From the NCBI RefSeq assembly GCF_014196535.1, contig NZ_JACIDU010000003.1, positions 124,001 to 188,000 of the forward strand: 64,000 bases of DNA. Reading direction: 5' to 3'. This DNA comes from Allorhizobium borbori. Lineage in GTDB: Bacteria > Pseudomonadota > Alphaproteobacteria > Rhizobiales > Rhizobiaceae. Position 1 is the first letter of the stretch; every line of letters starts with the position of its first letter. The position numbers were made by a program, and so were the translations under genes. Shown piece after piece: positions 16,503 through 23,821 of this stretch. A model generated the notes under the pieces. The model was given only the letters and a program-made list of their open reading frames with translations, searched no databases and was not told where the DNA came from.

Positions 16503-16676
16503 CCGACGCACGCGGGTATTGCGATCGAGGAGTTAATGGAGCCCGTGCCGTCGGGACGGGAGCATGCGTTGTCCTGACGGAGGTGAAAATGCGCCGGGTT
16601 TTAGCGCGTTCCATTTGAGGTTGAATGTTTACCTGTACCGGATAGGATCACAGCAGATTCTACAGCATGGACAGTG

Positions 16677-17771
16677 ATGGCCGAGGAAACCGAAATATGG
16701 AGGCCGGGGAGCTTCACGAAAAACTTCAGCTGGGGTAGTCCCTCGGCCGGGTTGTCGGAGCTTCATGAGCTGATCGAACTCGGCTTCGATGGGAAAATGG
16801 AAGACGTCCCGCGCGAGGTCTTCAGGCAGCGCGTCCGTCCGCTTGGCAGGCCTGAATACATTCCCATCAACTTCTTCCTATTCAACCGCCAGGAGCGTGG
16901 CACCGATTACCTTGTCGCAGACGAGCTAGTATTCCAGGCGATCAACTGGAGGCATAGTGCGCGCTTCGACAAGCTTGCGTTGTTCGCATTTAACCTTTCT
17001 ATCGTAGGCAAGTGGAAAGGGCAGATGAAGGACCAGCGCCGACCCGCTCTATGGGCGAATGCCTATATACGGGAGCGCATATCGAGAACACTGAACTGGG
17101 AAACTCGCGGCATCAGCGCCAACGACATTGAATCCTTTGTCCTTGGCGACAAGCGATACGTCGCCGAAACCACCAGAAAGCTTTCGACCAACTACAACTA
17201 CCTTCTGCAGGGAGGCCGTATCCGAGAGTTCTCCACCTCAAGGATCGAACGGTGGTGGGTCGACTGCTTGTTCCTGGCTCTCGACCGCATTATCGAGGAT
17301 CGCAAGATCGACAGGATCGGGACGCCGCCGTCGGAATACGGCCCACTTCTCCGGCGTTTCGGCTTTGTTGAACTCACGGGGAAAAGGTCCCTAGAGAAGG
17401 ACTTAGCCATCAAACATCTCGTTTCGTTATATGACGCATGCGGCGGCCGACTTAGATTTTCCGATGATGCGGCTAAGGAGCGAACCAAGGCGCTATTGCC
17501 GGACGTCCAGAATTTCGCCGCTAACGATCCGAGACCGCGCGGCGCGGTGCACGTGACCAACCCCCGCATTCTGAAGAGCATACCTGCAGTCTGCGCGATG
17601 CTGGCAAGGTATGCCGGATTTGACGATATCGGACCAGACGATCTGGACGAGTTTGACTTGGAGGATTTCGTGCGCCGCAAAACACGTGCGGCGCTCGACA
17701 AGCTGGAGGCGGCTGGAGTGGTTCCTACCATGACGGCCGAAGAGTTGATGAAGTTGACGAGGGGTGAATGA
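16677..17771 (+). CDS. Unknown protein, 364 aa, partner of a PIN-domain gene
   Basis: A soluble protein with no domain I can name. It starts at ATG 16677 (GTG 16674 is an alternative) and overlaps the PIN gene by four bases, so they are co-translated. It is rich in Arg, Phe, Leu and Trp in its first 220 residues (SFTKNFSWGS, INWRHSARFDKL, IERWWVDCLFLALDR), mainly helical, with an acidic segment near the end (DDIGPDDLDEFDLEDF, about 318-334). There is no signal peptide, membrane span or obvious nucleotide-binding motif. Toxin partners are usually smaller, so it may be an antitoxin-like regulator, a sensor or an effector. It does not look like the small antitoxins known to me. Confidence 0.6.
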   Translation: MAEETEIWRPGSFTKNFSWGSPSAGLSELHELIELGFDGKMEDVPREVFRQRVRPLGRPEYIPINFFLFNRQERGTDYLVADELVFQAINWRHSARFDKLALFAFNLSIVGKWKGQMKDQRRPALWANAYIRERISRTLNWETRGISANDIESFVLGDKRYVAETTRKLSTNYNYLLQGGRIREFSTSRIERWWVDCLFLALDRIIEDRKIDRIGTPPSEYGPLLRRFGFVELTGKRSLEKDLAIKHLVSLYDACGGRLRFSDDAAKERTKALLPDVQNFAANDPRPRGAVHVTNPRILKSIPAVCAMLARYAGFDDIGPDDLDEFDLEDFVRRKTRAALDKLEAAGVVPTMTAEELMKLTRGE

Positions 17772-18175
17772 CCACGTTCATCGATAGCAATGTCCTGATC
17801 GCCATTCTGAAGAAAACAGAGAAAATCCATGACTGGGCGGTCAAGGAGTTGGAGGCATGCAAGAAGGAGGGACCAGCCGTGATCTCCGACGTCGTCTATA
17901 GTGAAGTTAGCGTCTCGCTTGAAGACGTCGAGAAGGTGAACGCGTTCATTTCCGAACTAGGACTCGAGCGTTACCCAAACAACAATGACGACGCTATGTT
18001 TCGAGCTGGGAGAGCCCACCTTCAGTACCGCAAAAACAAGGGTGAGCGCACGGGCACGCTGCCTGATTTCTTCATCGGAGCAATAGCAGAGGTAGAGGAT
18101 GCTCCGGTCATGACCAACGACGTAGGACGATTTAAGACGTATTTCCCAAACGTCCGCCTGATCACGCCTCCTTGA
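17768..18175 (+). CDS. PIN-domain protein, VapC-like nuclease
   Basis: A 135-residue protein with the acidic residues of a PIN nuclease: Asp6 in FIDSNVL, Glu46 in VYSEVS, Asp100 in TLPDFFIGA and Asp118 in MTNDVGRF. PIN proteins cut RNA, often tRNA or rRNA, and serve as toxins. Start ATG 17768 overlaps the stop of the unknown gene. No small AbrB- or RHH-type antitoxin precedes it, so if it is a toxin then the 364-residue neighbour must be its control partner. The next gene starts 63 bases later in the same direction. Confidence 0.85.
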   Translation: MTTFIDSNVLIAILKKTEKIHDWAVKELEACKKEGPAVISDVVYSEVSVSLEDVEKVNAFISELGLERYPNNNDDAMFRAGRAHLQYRKNKGERTGTLPDFFIGAIAEVEDAPVMTNDVGRFKTYFPNVRLITPP

Positions 18176-18238
18176 TCGATCGCACGAGACGCATCCTGCT
18201 GGTACTATCAGTATACCGAATCAACCTGCGATCCATAG

Positions 18239-19045
18239 ATGTTTGATGCCCTTATTGAACGCGGCTTCCAAGTCGATATCCATAGCCATGCCCGGGCGAT
18301 CCTGAGCGTCGATTTCCCTGACGCCGTCGCCGATCTGGAGGAAGCGATTGGAGCACTCTCGATCCCGATAGAGGAAATCGTAGGATCTGGCGGCGGCGAG
18401 TCACAGGGCACCCAACGTCTTCGCCGAGCGCTCGCGCAGCGTGGCTGGACGAAGATGAACTTCACAGTGGAGAAGCGAATCAACGGCGTTGCCCGCGAGG
18501 CCATAAGCCACGAGATCGATCATGTGAAGGCTTTTGCCCCGGGCGTCGTGGCGGCCGAGATCGAGTGGAACAACAAGGACCCGTTCTTCGACAGAGACCT
18601 GGAGAACTTCAAACGGTTGCATGCCGACGGAGCGATATCGGTCGGCGTCATCATCACACGTGGCACCTCTATGCAACACGACCTCAAGTCAATGGTGCAG
18701 CGTTTCGCGACCGAGCGCGGCCTGAATTCCCACGAGGCTGTAGTCGCCTTTGGAATGAGCCGTACGGCTCGCCAAAACAAGGAGGTCGATCGCCGTATAA
18801 AGGCGGGTCAATCCTATGAGGAAGCGTGGGCCGGTCAGTTCGTTTCCGACAAGTACGGTCAGGCGACGACGCATTGGTCCAAGCTCGAGGACCGTGTTCA
18901 TCGCGGCGTCGGCAATCCGTGCCCGCTCGTTTTGGTCGGATTGCCATCAGCCATCGTGACGTTCGACGAAAATCTCGAACTCGAAGACATCGAGCGCGAA
19001 GACGACAATCTGGTCAAAGAAGGAATAGCAGACGTCGCTTATTGA
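18239..19045 (+). CDS. BglII/BstYI-family restriction endonuclease
   Basis: A 268-residue protein with the signature segment of the BglII-type family: EIEWNNKDPFFDRDLENF followed by RLHADGAISVGVIITRG (about residues 107-142). Asp94, Glu107 and Glu109 fit the D...ExE active-site pattern (BglII itself uses Asp, Glu and Gln). BglII cuts AGATCT and BstYI cuts RGATCY; the specificity here is unknown but GATC-centred sites are likely. It lies convergent, stop to stop, with a methyltransferase gene that can protect the host. An imperfect dyad lies just upstream (18200-18220) but no controller protein gene is seen. Confidence 0.88.
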   Translation: MFDALIERGFQVDIHSHARAILSVDFPDAVADLEEAIGALSIPIEEIVGSGGGESQGTQRLRRALAQRGWTKMNFTVEKRINGVAREAISHEIDHVKAFAPGVVAAEIEWNNKDPFFDRDLENFKRLHADGAISVGVIITRGTSMQHDLKSMVQRFATERGLNSHEAVVAFGMSRTARQNKEVDRRIKAGQSYEEAWAGQFVSDKYGQATTHWSKLEDRVHRGVGNPCPLVLVGLPSAIVTFDENLELEDIEREDDNLVKEGIADVAY

Positions 19046-19705
19046 TTACTCGGCCGCCACGCGGTCAGTAGCGGAATTGAACCCATAGGTCTTCCAATCA
19101 GGTTCGTATGTCTCGTCGGCCTGATTGCCCCACGTCGCCCAGTTCTTGCGGACGCCTCGGCCGAACATCTCGAGATACGGCCCAGGTGAGCAGGATTCGA
19201 TAAGAGGATACTGTTCGTCAGGCTTACGGGAATGCTCTCTCTTGCGTGATGACAGGTAGTTCACCTGTGATCGGCCCGGATCGAGAGTGCGAGCGTTCTT
19301 TCCACGTACGCCGAAGAGGATCAGTTCGGTGACGTTGCGGAAATAGAATCCGACGCCGCGACCGTCAGAGCCGCCGTCTTTCCGAATCTTGTGCCAGACG
19401 AGGTTGGACTTGTACTGGAAGCCCCATGCCTTCATGACCTCCAGCCCTTCAGGAAGAAGTGCATTCGGAACCCAGAGGTATAGGTGAGCTGTAGGCGCGC
19501 ACGCCTTGGCGACTGGCAGTTCCATGATTTCCGGGAGAGCCATAGTCCCGTAACGCGAAAGGCGCTTATGCTCGGGGGCGACCTTGCCTGTACGGTTGAC
19601 GAACTGCCACGGCGGGTCGGCCATAATGGTCGAGAACCTGCGGCCGTCGACGAAGTTCAGGAAATCCTGTGAGGGTGAAGGAGCGGCATCAGGGCGCTTG
19701 AGCAT
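19046..19705 (-). CDS. MT-A70-family adenine methyltransferase
   Basis: A 219-residue N6-adenine DNA methyltransferase. Start 19705 has AAGGAG six bases upstream; a longer frame to 19807 is less likely. The catalytic motif is ADPPWQF (Asp30-Pro-Pro-Trp33), followed by the family's LWVPNALLPEGL and SNLVWHKIRKDG. Its stop abuts the stop of the restriction gene, with no gap and no terminator between. It presumably protects the same site by adenine methylation, whereas the classical BglII methylase makes N4-methylcytosine. A stand-alone phage methylase is also possible. Confidence 0.88.
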   Translation of the reverse strand: MLKRPDAAPSPSQDFLNFVDGRRFSTIMADPPWQFVNRTGKVAPEHKRLSRYGTMALPEIMELPVAKACAPTAHLYLWVPNALLPEGLEVMKAWGFQYKSNLVWHKIRKDGGSDGRGVGFYFRNVTELILFGVRGKNARTLDPGRSQVNYLSSRKREHSRKPDEQYPLIESCSPGPYLEMFGRGVRKNWATWGNQADETYEPDWKTYGFNSATDRVAAE

Positions 19706-20086
19706 TAAATCTCCTTTGATTCCCGGAACTTGTAAGCGTTTCAACTTATCGCAGGCACCGCAGAGAATCGAGCATTGATCTATGGATCGGTTAACCTCGA
19801 CTACCATATAGAGCTTGCCTCGTCCTTGCCTTTGTTCGGGCAGTCCCCAATTTCAATCTGCGTTTGCATACTGCAATGGCAGCCCAAATAAACGTTCTTT
19901 ATTTGTTCTTAATTTTGAGTCGGGTCAATCCGGATAGGGAATTCAGCGCTGCCGGCTATTTCGTCATGCGCCGATGTCCGGCACAGTCGCGCTGTGGATA
20001 TTGCACCCGAGGGCATGCCAGATACTCGCAGAGCTGTCGGAGTGGCATGATAAGCAGGACTGCACGCGCCAAAGCGAGGTGAGGAC
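19706..20086. other. Intergenic region with SOS promoter, otherwise no gene supported
   Basis: These 381 bases are clearly less GC-rich than their surroundings. They contain the ribosome binding site of the methyltransferase (about 19712-19717), a TTAACCTCG element near 19790 that resembles the upstream motif of the two duplicated phage promoters, and the LexA-box promoter. Short plus frames exist (from 19864 and 19966) but have no ribosome binding sites and odd composition; I see no supported gene. Confidence 0.6.
19864..19908 (+). promoter_or_regulatory. Predicted SOS promoter with LexA box
   Basis: GTTC (19894-19897), seven bases, GTTC (19905-19908) is the alphaproteobacterial LexA box. 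Just before it, TTGCAT (19864-19869), 17 bases, AATAAA (19887-19892) could be -35 and -10 elements on the plus strand, so the box would cover the start point as in repressed SOS promoters. TTGCA and TGCAA also form an inverted repeat (19864-19876). The transcript would run to the 20087 and 20261 genes. Confidence 0.6.
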
Positions 20087-20182
20087 ATGACTGATATCCG
20101 CATCCTCCAGATGCTCGACCAGGCGTGTCAGGGCGACTTCGAGATTCAATGGTGCTCGGTGAGCGGAGACGCCGATCAGTAA
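20087..20182 (+). CDS. Small ORF, 31 aa, possibly SOS-controlled
   Basis: A 31-codon frame (MTDIRILQMLDQACQGDFE...) with a strong Shine-Dalgarno GAGGTGAGGA five bases before ATG 20087. It is acidic, with two Cys, and lies about 190 bases after the predicted SOS promoter start. Small SOS-controlled proteins often serve in prophage induction, but no homology is known to me, so the function is open. It may also be a leader peptide for the downstream gene. Confidence 0.45.
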   Translation: MTDIRILQMLDQACQGDFEIQWCSVSGDADQ

Positions 20183-20260
20183 ACTTCCGCGTTTTCCATC
20201 AATGCAACATCAATTTCCCCGAGCTACAACTCAAAGGACGTTTCTCGGGGGACTTTATAA

Positions 20261-20590
20261 ATGAAATCCGTTCTTGCTGCGGTTATCGCACTTCTGTCTA
20301 TCTGCTCACCCGCCTCGGCGCTCGATCATGGATACTGGGTTGTCGTTGGTAACATGCTGCCCGACCAAGTGATCGGCGGGAAAACGCAGAATGCCATTCA
20401 AGCTAAGATTGGCCGTTGCGGCTATGAGCCGTTCAATGACTTCAGCTTCAAGTTTGGGTTTAAACCCGGATACATCACGTTTGTTCTGGGAGCCTACGCG
20501 ACAAAGGCGGAGGCAAATGCCGTCCTCAAGAGCGCGAAAAGCTGCGTCCCCGACGCATACATCAAGTACGGCGCATACGCTGGTGAATGA
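20261..20590 (+). CDS. Secreted protein with SPOR-like fold, 109 aa
   Basis: A Sec signal peptide (MKSVLAAVIALLSICSPASA) is cleaved near residue 20. The mature part begins LDHGYWVVVG and ends with a segment FVLGAYATKAEANAVLKSAKS, typical of SPOR-type repeats that bind peptidoglycan lacking stem peptides. Two Cys (in RCGYEP and SCVPDA) could form a periplasmic disulfide bond. A GGGGAC site lies before ATG 20261. The neighbour downstream is a second secreted gene with a broken frame; the two may be cargo that changes the host envelope. SPOR assignment is tentative. Confidence 0.65.
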   Translation: MKSVLAAVIALLSICSPASALDHGYWVVVGNMLPDQVIGGKTQNAIQAKIGRCGYEPFNDFSFKFGFKPGYITFVLGAYATKAEANAVLKSAKSCVPDAYIKYGAYAGE

Positions 20591-20591
20591 T

Positions 20592-21068
20592 ATGAGACCG
20601 ATTTTTGCTGTCCTTGTCGCATACACCACCGTTGTTACCTGCGCCGATGCCTCGGATTTTCCGAAAGAGGAAGTTGACAAAGCAATTGCGGTCGTAACCG
20701 CACGGGAAAAGGAAAGCATCGAAGCGTGCGTAGTCGCTACCGGCACGAAGATCGCTTAAGACGTGCAGCAGAAGGACCTAAACGCCGACGGCATCAATGA
20801 GTTGATTATCAGCAGTTTTCCCGCCGAACTCGGAAACGGTGCGACGGGTTGCTACGGGATGGTCGGCAAAAACATGTACCTGTTGTCGAGCGAGATCGGA
20901 GCATGGAGGAACCTGACGGGCGGCCTCGGTGACAACGCCTTAAGCTTCGAATTCCATGATCGAGCGGCAGGAAAAATGCCTGACATCGAGGTGACAGGAC
21001 CTGGCTTCTGTTTCCCGATCCACCGCTACTCCGACGGCGAATACCGCAGCTGGAAGGTCTGCAACTGA
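20592..21068 (+). pseudogene. Secreted protein gene broken by an in-frame stop
   Basis: The frame starts at ATG 20592 with a signal peptide (MRPIFAVLVAYTTVVTCADA), runs to a TAA at 20757-20759, and continues in the same frame to the stop at 21068. The two halves together give about 158 residues. The second half has a Ca-binding-like turn (KDLNADGINELII) and three Cys. The stop replaces one codon; the flanking coding sense is undisturbed, as expected from a recent point mutation (AAA to TAA would do it). Stop read-through or a sequencing error are the alternatives. Confidence 0.7.
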
Positions 21069-21077
21069 CATGGACTG

Positions 21078-21099
21078 GCCCTCTTCGGAGGGCTTTATC
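21078..21099 (+). terminator. Rho-independent terminator
   Basis: GCCCTC/GAGGGC stem with TTCG loop followed by TTTATCATTT, directly after the broken secreted gene. Confidence 0.75.
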
Positions 21100-21102
21100 A
21101 TT

Positions 21103-22650
21103 TCAATCGTCGGGATCGGTATCGGCGTCTGGATCGTGGTTTGCTTCCATCGCCGCCCGGATATCTTCGAAGTACTGATCGCCGAGGTGAGCGCCGATCA
21201 TCGCTTCGTATTCGTGGATATCCTCGAGCTCGTAATCCGCATAGTCGCCGTCGAACTTCGGGTTGAACGACTTAAACAACAGGTCCTGATAGGCTTTCAG
21301 GACCTTGAATTTCTCCCGCAGCAGCGGGTTCATATTGTATACGGCCTGACTGACCGACTCCGCACCCTCGTTCCGATGGGTGACTAGTTCGACGCTTTCC
21401 TTGGCGTCAAAATCGAAATTTTTCCATTCAGCCAGATGCGTTGTAAACGCCCGGCGGAAATCATGGCTACCTCTGAATGTCTTCGGTAGCGGCCCCTTGG
21501 CAGCCCGCCCCCGATCAGTGACGTCCGAAATCGTAGAGTCCGACAGATGTCCGTCGCGGTTGTCCCTGCCCTTCCCTTTTTTTAGCTGAGGAAAAAGATA
21601 GCGATTGTCGTCACGGGTCCGCTTGAGCTGTTCATGGACGACTGATGACGCAACCTCGGGCAACGGCAGCGCCCTGAAACCGCCCATCTTGTCGGGTCCA
21701 AGCGCCCACACATAAGCCCATGGCCGATCAGGTGTGCGAATGAACTGCCCCTTGAACGATCGCAGAACAGTCGCGATACGCTGGCCCGTCAAAATCTGGA
21801 GTAGCAGAGCCGCGCGCGAGCAGTCCTTCGTGATCGGGTCGTCGTAGCAGAAGCGGATGCCGAACTGGAAAATCTGTTTTGGGGTCACGAGCGGCGCTTG
21901 GATGATGTCCTCGGGCCGAAGGTCCTTGGCTTCCAGTTTCGGGCGCTTCGGCGCTCGGATCAGTCGTGCGATGTTGAGCGTCAAGCCGGACTCATGTTGG
22001 TTGTCGGGGTGTGTCGCCCACGAAAAAACAGCCTGAATTGCGGCGTGCGTCAGGCGAGCCTGCGGATAAAGCGTGTCCTTCCGCGCGTTCTCCTTAGCTC
22101 TGCCGCGCAGGATGATGTTGCGGGTGACGGCAGCCAAGTCGTTCGGCGTGATCGATTTGACGGGCATGCCATGCAGCGGCCTGAAGTCGTCGTAGAGAGC
22201 CCCCTTAGGGTCGGTACCGAGCGCGGAAATGTTGTTCGAGTAGGACTTAGACGCTCCCGTCTCTTTCAGATGCTCGAGGAATTTGTCTCGCATCACTTCC
22301 CACGTCCATTCCCCCGCCTTGACGCCTGCCTTATGTTCGGCCCTCTCAACGTCTTTCTCGCCGCCGACGACCTCGGCGATGAGATAAGAGGGATCGAGAC
22401 CCTCCCTCTTCGCATGCTTGATCTTCGGAATCAGGGCGCGGATCGTCGGTAAATCCTCCGGCGTGAAATACGCCACAGGACCGATCTGCTTTTTGAATGT
22501 CTCAGTCAGACACCAAAAAAATGCCGTGCCGCTCTTCACACGGATCGCAAGACCAGGAGCGTCGGTATCACGGTACTCGACTGTCTCTTTTTTCTTCGCG
22601 GCGTTCTTGGCCGCTGCCATCGTATTTCCGTCGATCCTGACCCGCGCCAT
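21103..22650 (-). CDS. Prophage tyrosine integrase
   Basis: A 515-residue recombinase that joins phage attP and host attB at tRNA-Lys. The start at 22650 (MARVRIDGN) has GGAAGG upstream; a longer frame to 22713 would cross the box cluster and is less likely. The N terminus is basic and fits the arm-binding part (DTDAPGLAIRVKSG is a frequent opening of this family). Catalytic residues: Arg291 (TGQRIATVL), His396 and Arg399 (SHDFRRAF), His in VTHRNE, and nucleophile Tyr438 (QAVYNM). The tail after Tyr438 is longer than usual (about 75 residues, Asp-rich at the end). The gene lies 210 bases from attR. Confidence 0.95.
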   Translation of the reverse strand: MARVRIDGNTMAAAKNAAKKKETVEYRDTDAPGLAIRVKSGTAFFWCLTETFKKQIGPVAYFTPEDLPTIRALIPKIKHAKREGLDPSYLIAEVVGGEKDVERAEHKAGVKAGEWTWEVMRDKFLEHLKETGASKSYSNNISALGTDPKGALYDDFRPLHGMPVKSITPNDLAAVTRNIILRGRAKENARKDTLYPQARLTHAAIQAVFSWATHPDNQHESGLTLNIARLIRAPKRPKLEAKDLRPEDIIQAPLVTPKQIFQFGIRFCYDDPITKDCSRAALLLQILTGQRIATVLRSFKGQFIRTPDRPWAYVWALGPDKMGGFRALPLPEVASSVVHEQLKRTRDDNRYLFPQLKKGKGRDNRDGHLSDSTISDVTDRGRAAKGPLPKTFRGSHDFRRAFTTHLAEWKNFDFDAKESVELVTHRNEGAESVSQAVYNMNPLLREKFKVLKAYQDLLFKSFNPKFDGDYADYELEDIHEYEAMIGAHLGDQYFEDIRAAMEANHDPDADTDPDD

Positions 22651-22696
22651 CTGACCCTTCCTGACCCTACTTTTTTCGAGGGTCAGCATAGGGTCA
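22638..22696. repeat. Cluster of five TGACCC boxes at the integrase start
   Basis: TGACCC occurs at 22638, 22652 and 22662 on the plus strand, and its complement GGGTCA at 22680-22685 and 22691-22696. The middle copies are ten and eleven bases apart and face each other around TTTTTT (22671-22676). The spacing of one helical turn fits binding by integrase, an excisionase or a regulator. Confidence 0.65.
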
Positions 22697-22859
22697 GCGG
22701 CCAGGAAAGCCAAATAGATAGCTTCGGGGTCTTGCCCTGTTGCCGGATTTGGTCAACAATTGAATAATGGTAAGTAATTTCAATTATTTACAAGACTTCA
22801 TTTCCAACGTTGACGATCTCGAAGTCTTCAAATAAGTTCCAAAATTCTAAAACGACTAA

Positions 22860-22904
22860 CTTTTAATCAGTAGGTCCAGGGTTCGAATCCCTGCGCGCTC
22901 ACCA
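22860..22904 (+). other. attR core: 3' half of tRNA-Lys(UUU)
   Basis: The sequence from the anticodon loop (CTTTTAATCAGT) to the end (GGTTCGAATCC and CACCA) matches the 3' half of a tRNA-Lys. The 5' anticodon-arm strand does not pair here, so this is a fragment, as left at the right junction after integration in a tRNA gene. The core is about 45 bases. The intact tRNA-Lys should stand at attL, left of the window. Host sequence follows. Confidence 0.85.
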
Positions 22905-23048
22905 CTTTCCCCTTAAATCTTTCCACGCCAGTTGATCTGTAATCGCAAAGCTTTGCGAACGGCGCGCATGACTTCAGCCGTGTTTTGCTTTTGCGAAATA
23001 TATTGGCGCGGCTGATACCAGTATTTATCCGGAAAAAATCGCCTTGCG

Positions 23049-23063
23049 GAACACAAGCCGAAC
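23049..23063 (+). promoter_or_regulatory. LexA (SOS) box of lexA
   Basis: GAAC (23049-23052), seven bases, GAAC (23060-23063) is the alphaproteobacterial LexA binding motif, about 50 bases before the lexA ATG. TTGCGG (23044-23049) and TATAGT (23065-23070) nearby may be promoter elements. It supports autoregulation. Confidence 0.85.
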
Positions 23064-23110
23064 ATATAGTGTCCGTTCTGTATTTGTTTCAAGATTCTTT
23101 TGGGGGACCG

Positions 23111-23821
23111 ATGCTCACGCGCAAGCAGCAGGAATTGCTACTCTTCATTCACGAACGAATGAAGGAATCTGGTGTGCCGCCCTCATTCGATGAAATGAAG
23201 GATGCACTCGATCTCGCGTCGAAGTCGGGGATTCATCGCCTGATTACGGCGCTCGAGGAGCGCGGGTTCATTCGCCGTCTGCCCAATCGCGCACGGGCGC
23301 TGGAGGTCATCAAGCTGCCGGAGGCCTATTCACCGCCTCAGCAAGTCCGGCGCGGTTTCTCGCCGAGCGTTATCGAGGGTAGCCTTGGCAAGCCGCAACC
23401 TGTCGCGCCACCCAAGGCAGCATCGAACGAGAACGAGGTGGTGTCCGTTCCGGTGATGGGCCGTATCGCAGCCGGCGTGCCGATTGCGGCGATCCAGCAC
23501 AACACCCATGAGATCACCATTCCTGCCGACATGCTCGGTACCGGCGAGCACTATGCACTCGAGGTCAAGGGCGATTCGATGATCGAAGCCGGCATCTTCG
23601 ATGGCGATACGGTGATCATTCGCAATGTCAGCAATGCAAGTCCCGGCGATATCGTGGTTGCCCTCGTTGACGACGAGGAAGCGACGCTGAAGCGATTCCG
23701 CCGCAAGGGCGCTTCGATTGCGCTTGAAGCAGCAAACCCTGCCTATGAAACGCGAATCTTCGCGGCTGATCGGGTGAAGGTTCAGGGTAAGCTTGTTGGC
23801 CTTATTCGTCGCTATCACTGA
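23111..23821 (+). CDS. lexA: LexA SOS repressor
   Basis: A 236-residue repressor and self-cleaving peptidase. The start is ATG 23111 (GGGGGA upstream); an in-frame ATG at 22985 is rejected. Residues about 26-46 are the DNA-binding winged HTH ([20 protein letters not shown]). The cleavage site is Ala121-Gly122 (GRIAAGVP), and the catalytic dyad is Ser156 (KGDSMIEAG) and Lys194 (ATLKRF). It silences SOS genes until RecA-promoted cleavage. It lies beside the prophage attR. Its 3' end overlaps comEC on the other strand by 20 bases. Confidence 0.97.
   Translation: MLTRKQQELLLFIHERMKESGVPPSFDEMKDALDLASKSGIHRLITALEERGFIRRLPNRARALEVIKLPEAYSPPQQVRRGFSPSVIEGSLGKPQPVAPPKAASNENEVVSVPVMGRIAAGVPIAAIQHNTHEITIPADMLGTGEHYALEVKGDSMIEAGIFDGDTVIIRNVSNASPGDIVVALVDDEEATLKRFRRKGASIALEAANPAYETRIFAADRVKVQGKLVGLIRRYH

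Larger units (their letters stand above)
1..22904. mobile_element. Right part of a siphovirus-type prophage integrated in tRNA-Lys(UUU)
   Basis: The block contains a tape measure gene, distal tail genes, a GH108 endolysin, a small holin-like protein, paired spanins and a tyrosine integrase. It ends at a 3' tRNA-Lys fragment (22860-22904), the usual product of integration into a tRNA gene, and core chromosome starts with lexA just beyond. Structural and lysis genes run on the plus strand; accessory genes use both strands. Head, packaging, replication and immunity genes are not seen and presumably lie left of the window. One small gene carries an internal stop, but the structural, lysis and integration genes look intact. 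Whether the phage can still be induced cannot be judged from this part. Confidence 0.95.

Noticed and set aside
18200-18220. Imperfect dyad (GGTAC...GTATACC) upstream of the BglII-like gene as a controller (C-box) site
   Set aside because: The arms are unequal and no controller protein gene is nearby; too weak to annotate.
19864-20082. 72-codon plus frame over the SOS promoter
   Set aside because: Its start lies in the predicted -35 box, it has no ribosome binding site, and its composition is odd (Cys/Arg-rich).
21898-22452. 184-codon plus frame over the integrase gene
   Set aside because: It is antisense to the integrase, whose catalytic residues are all seen.
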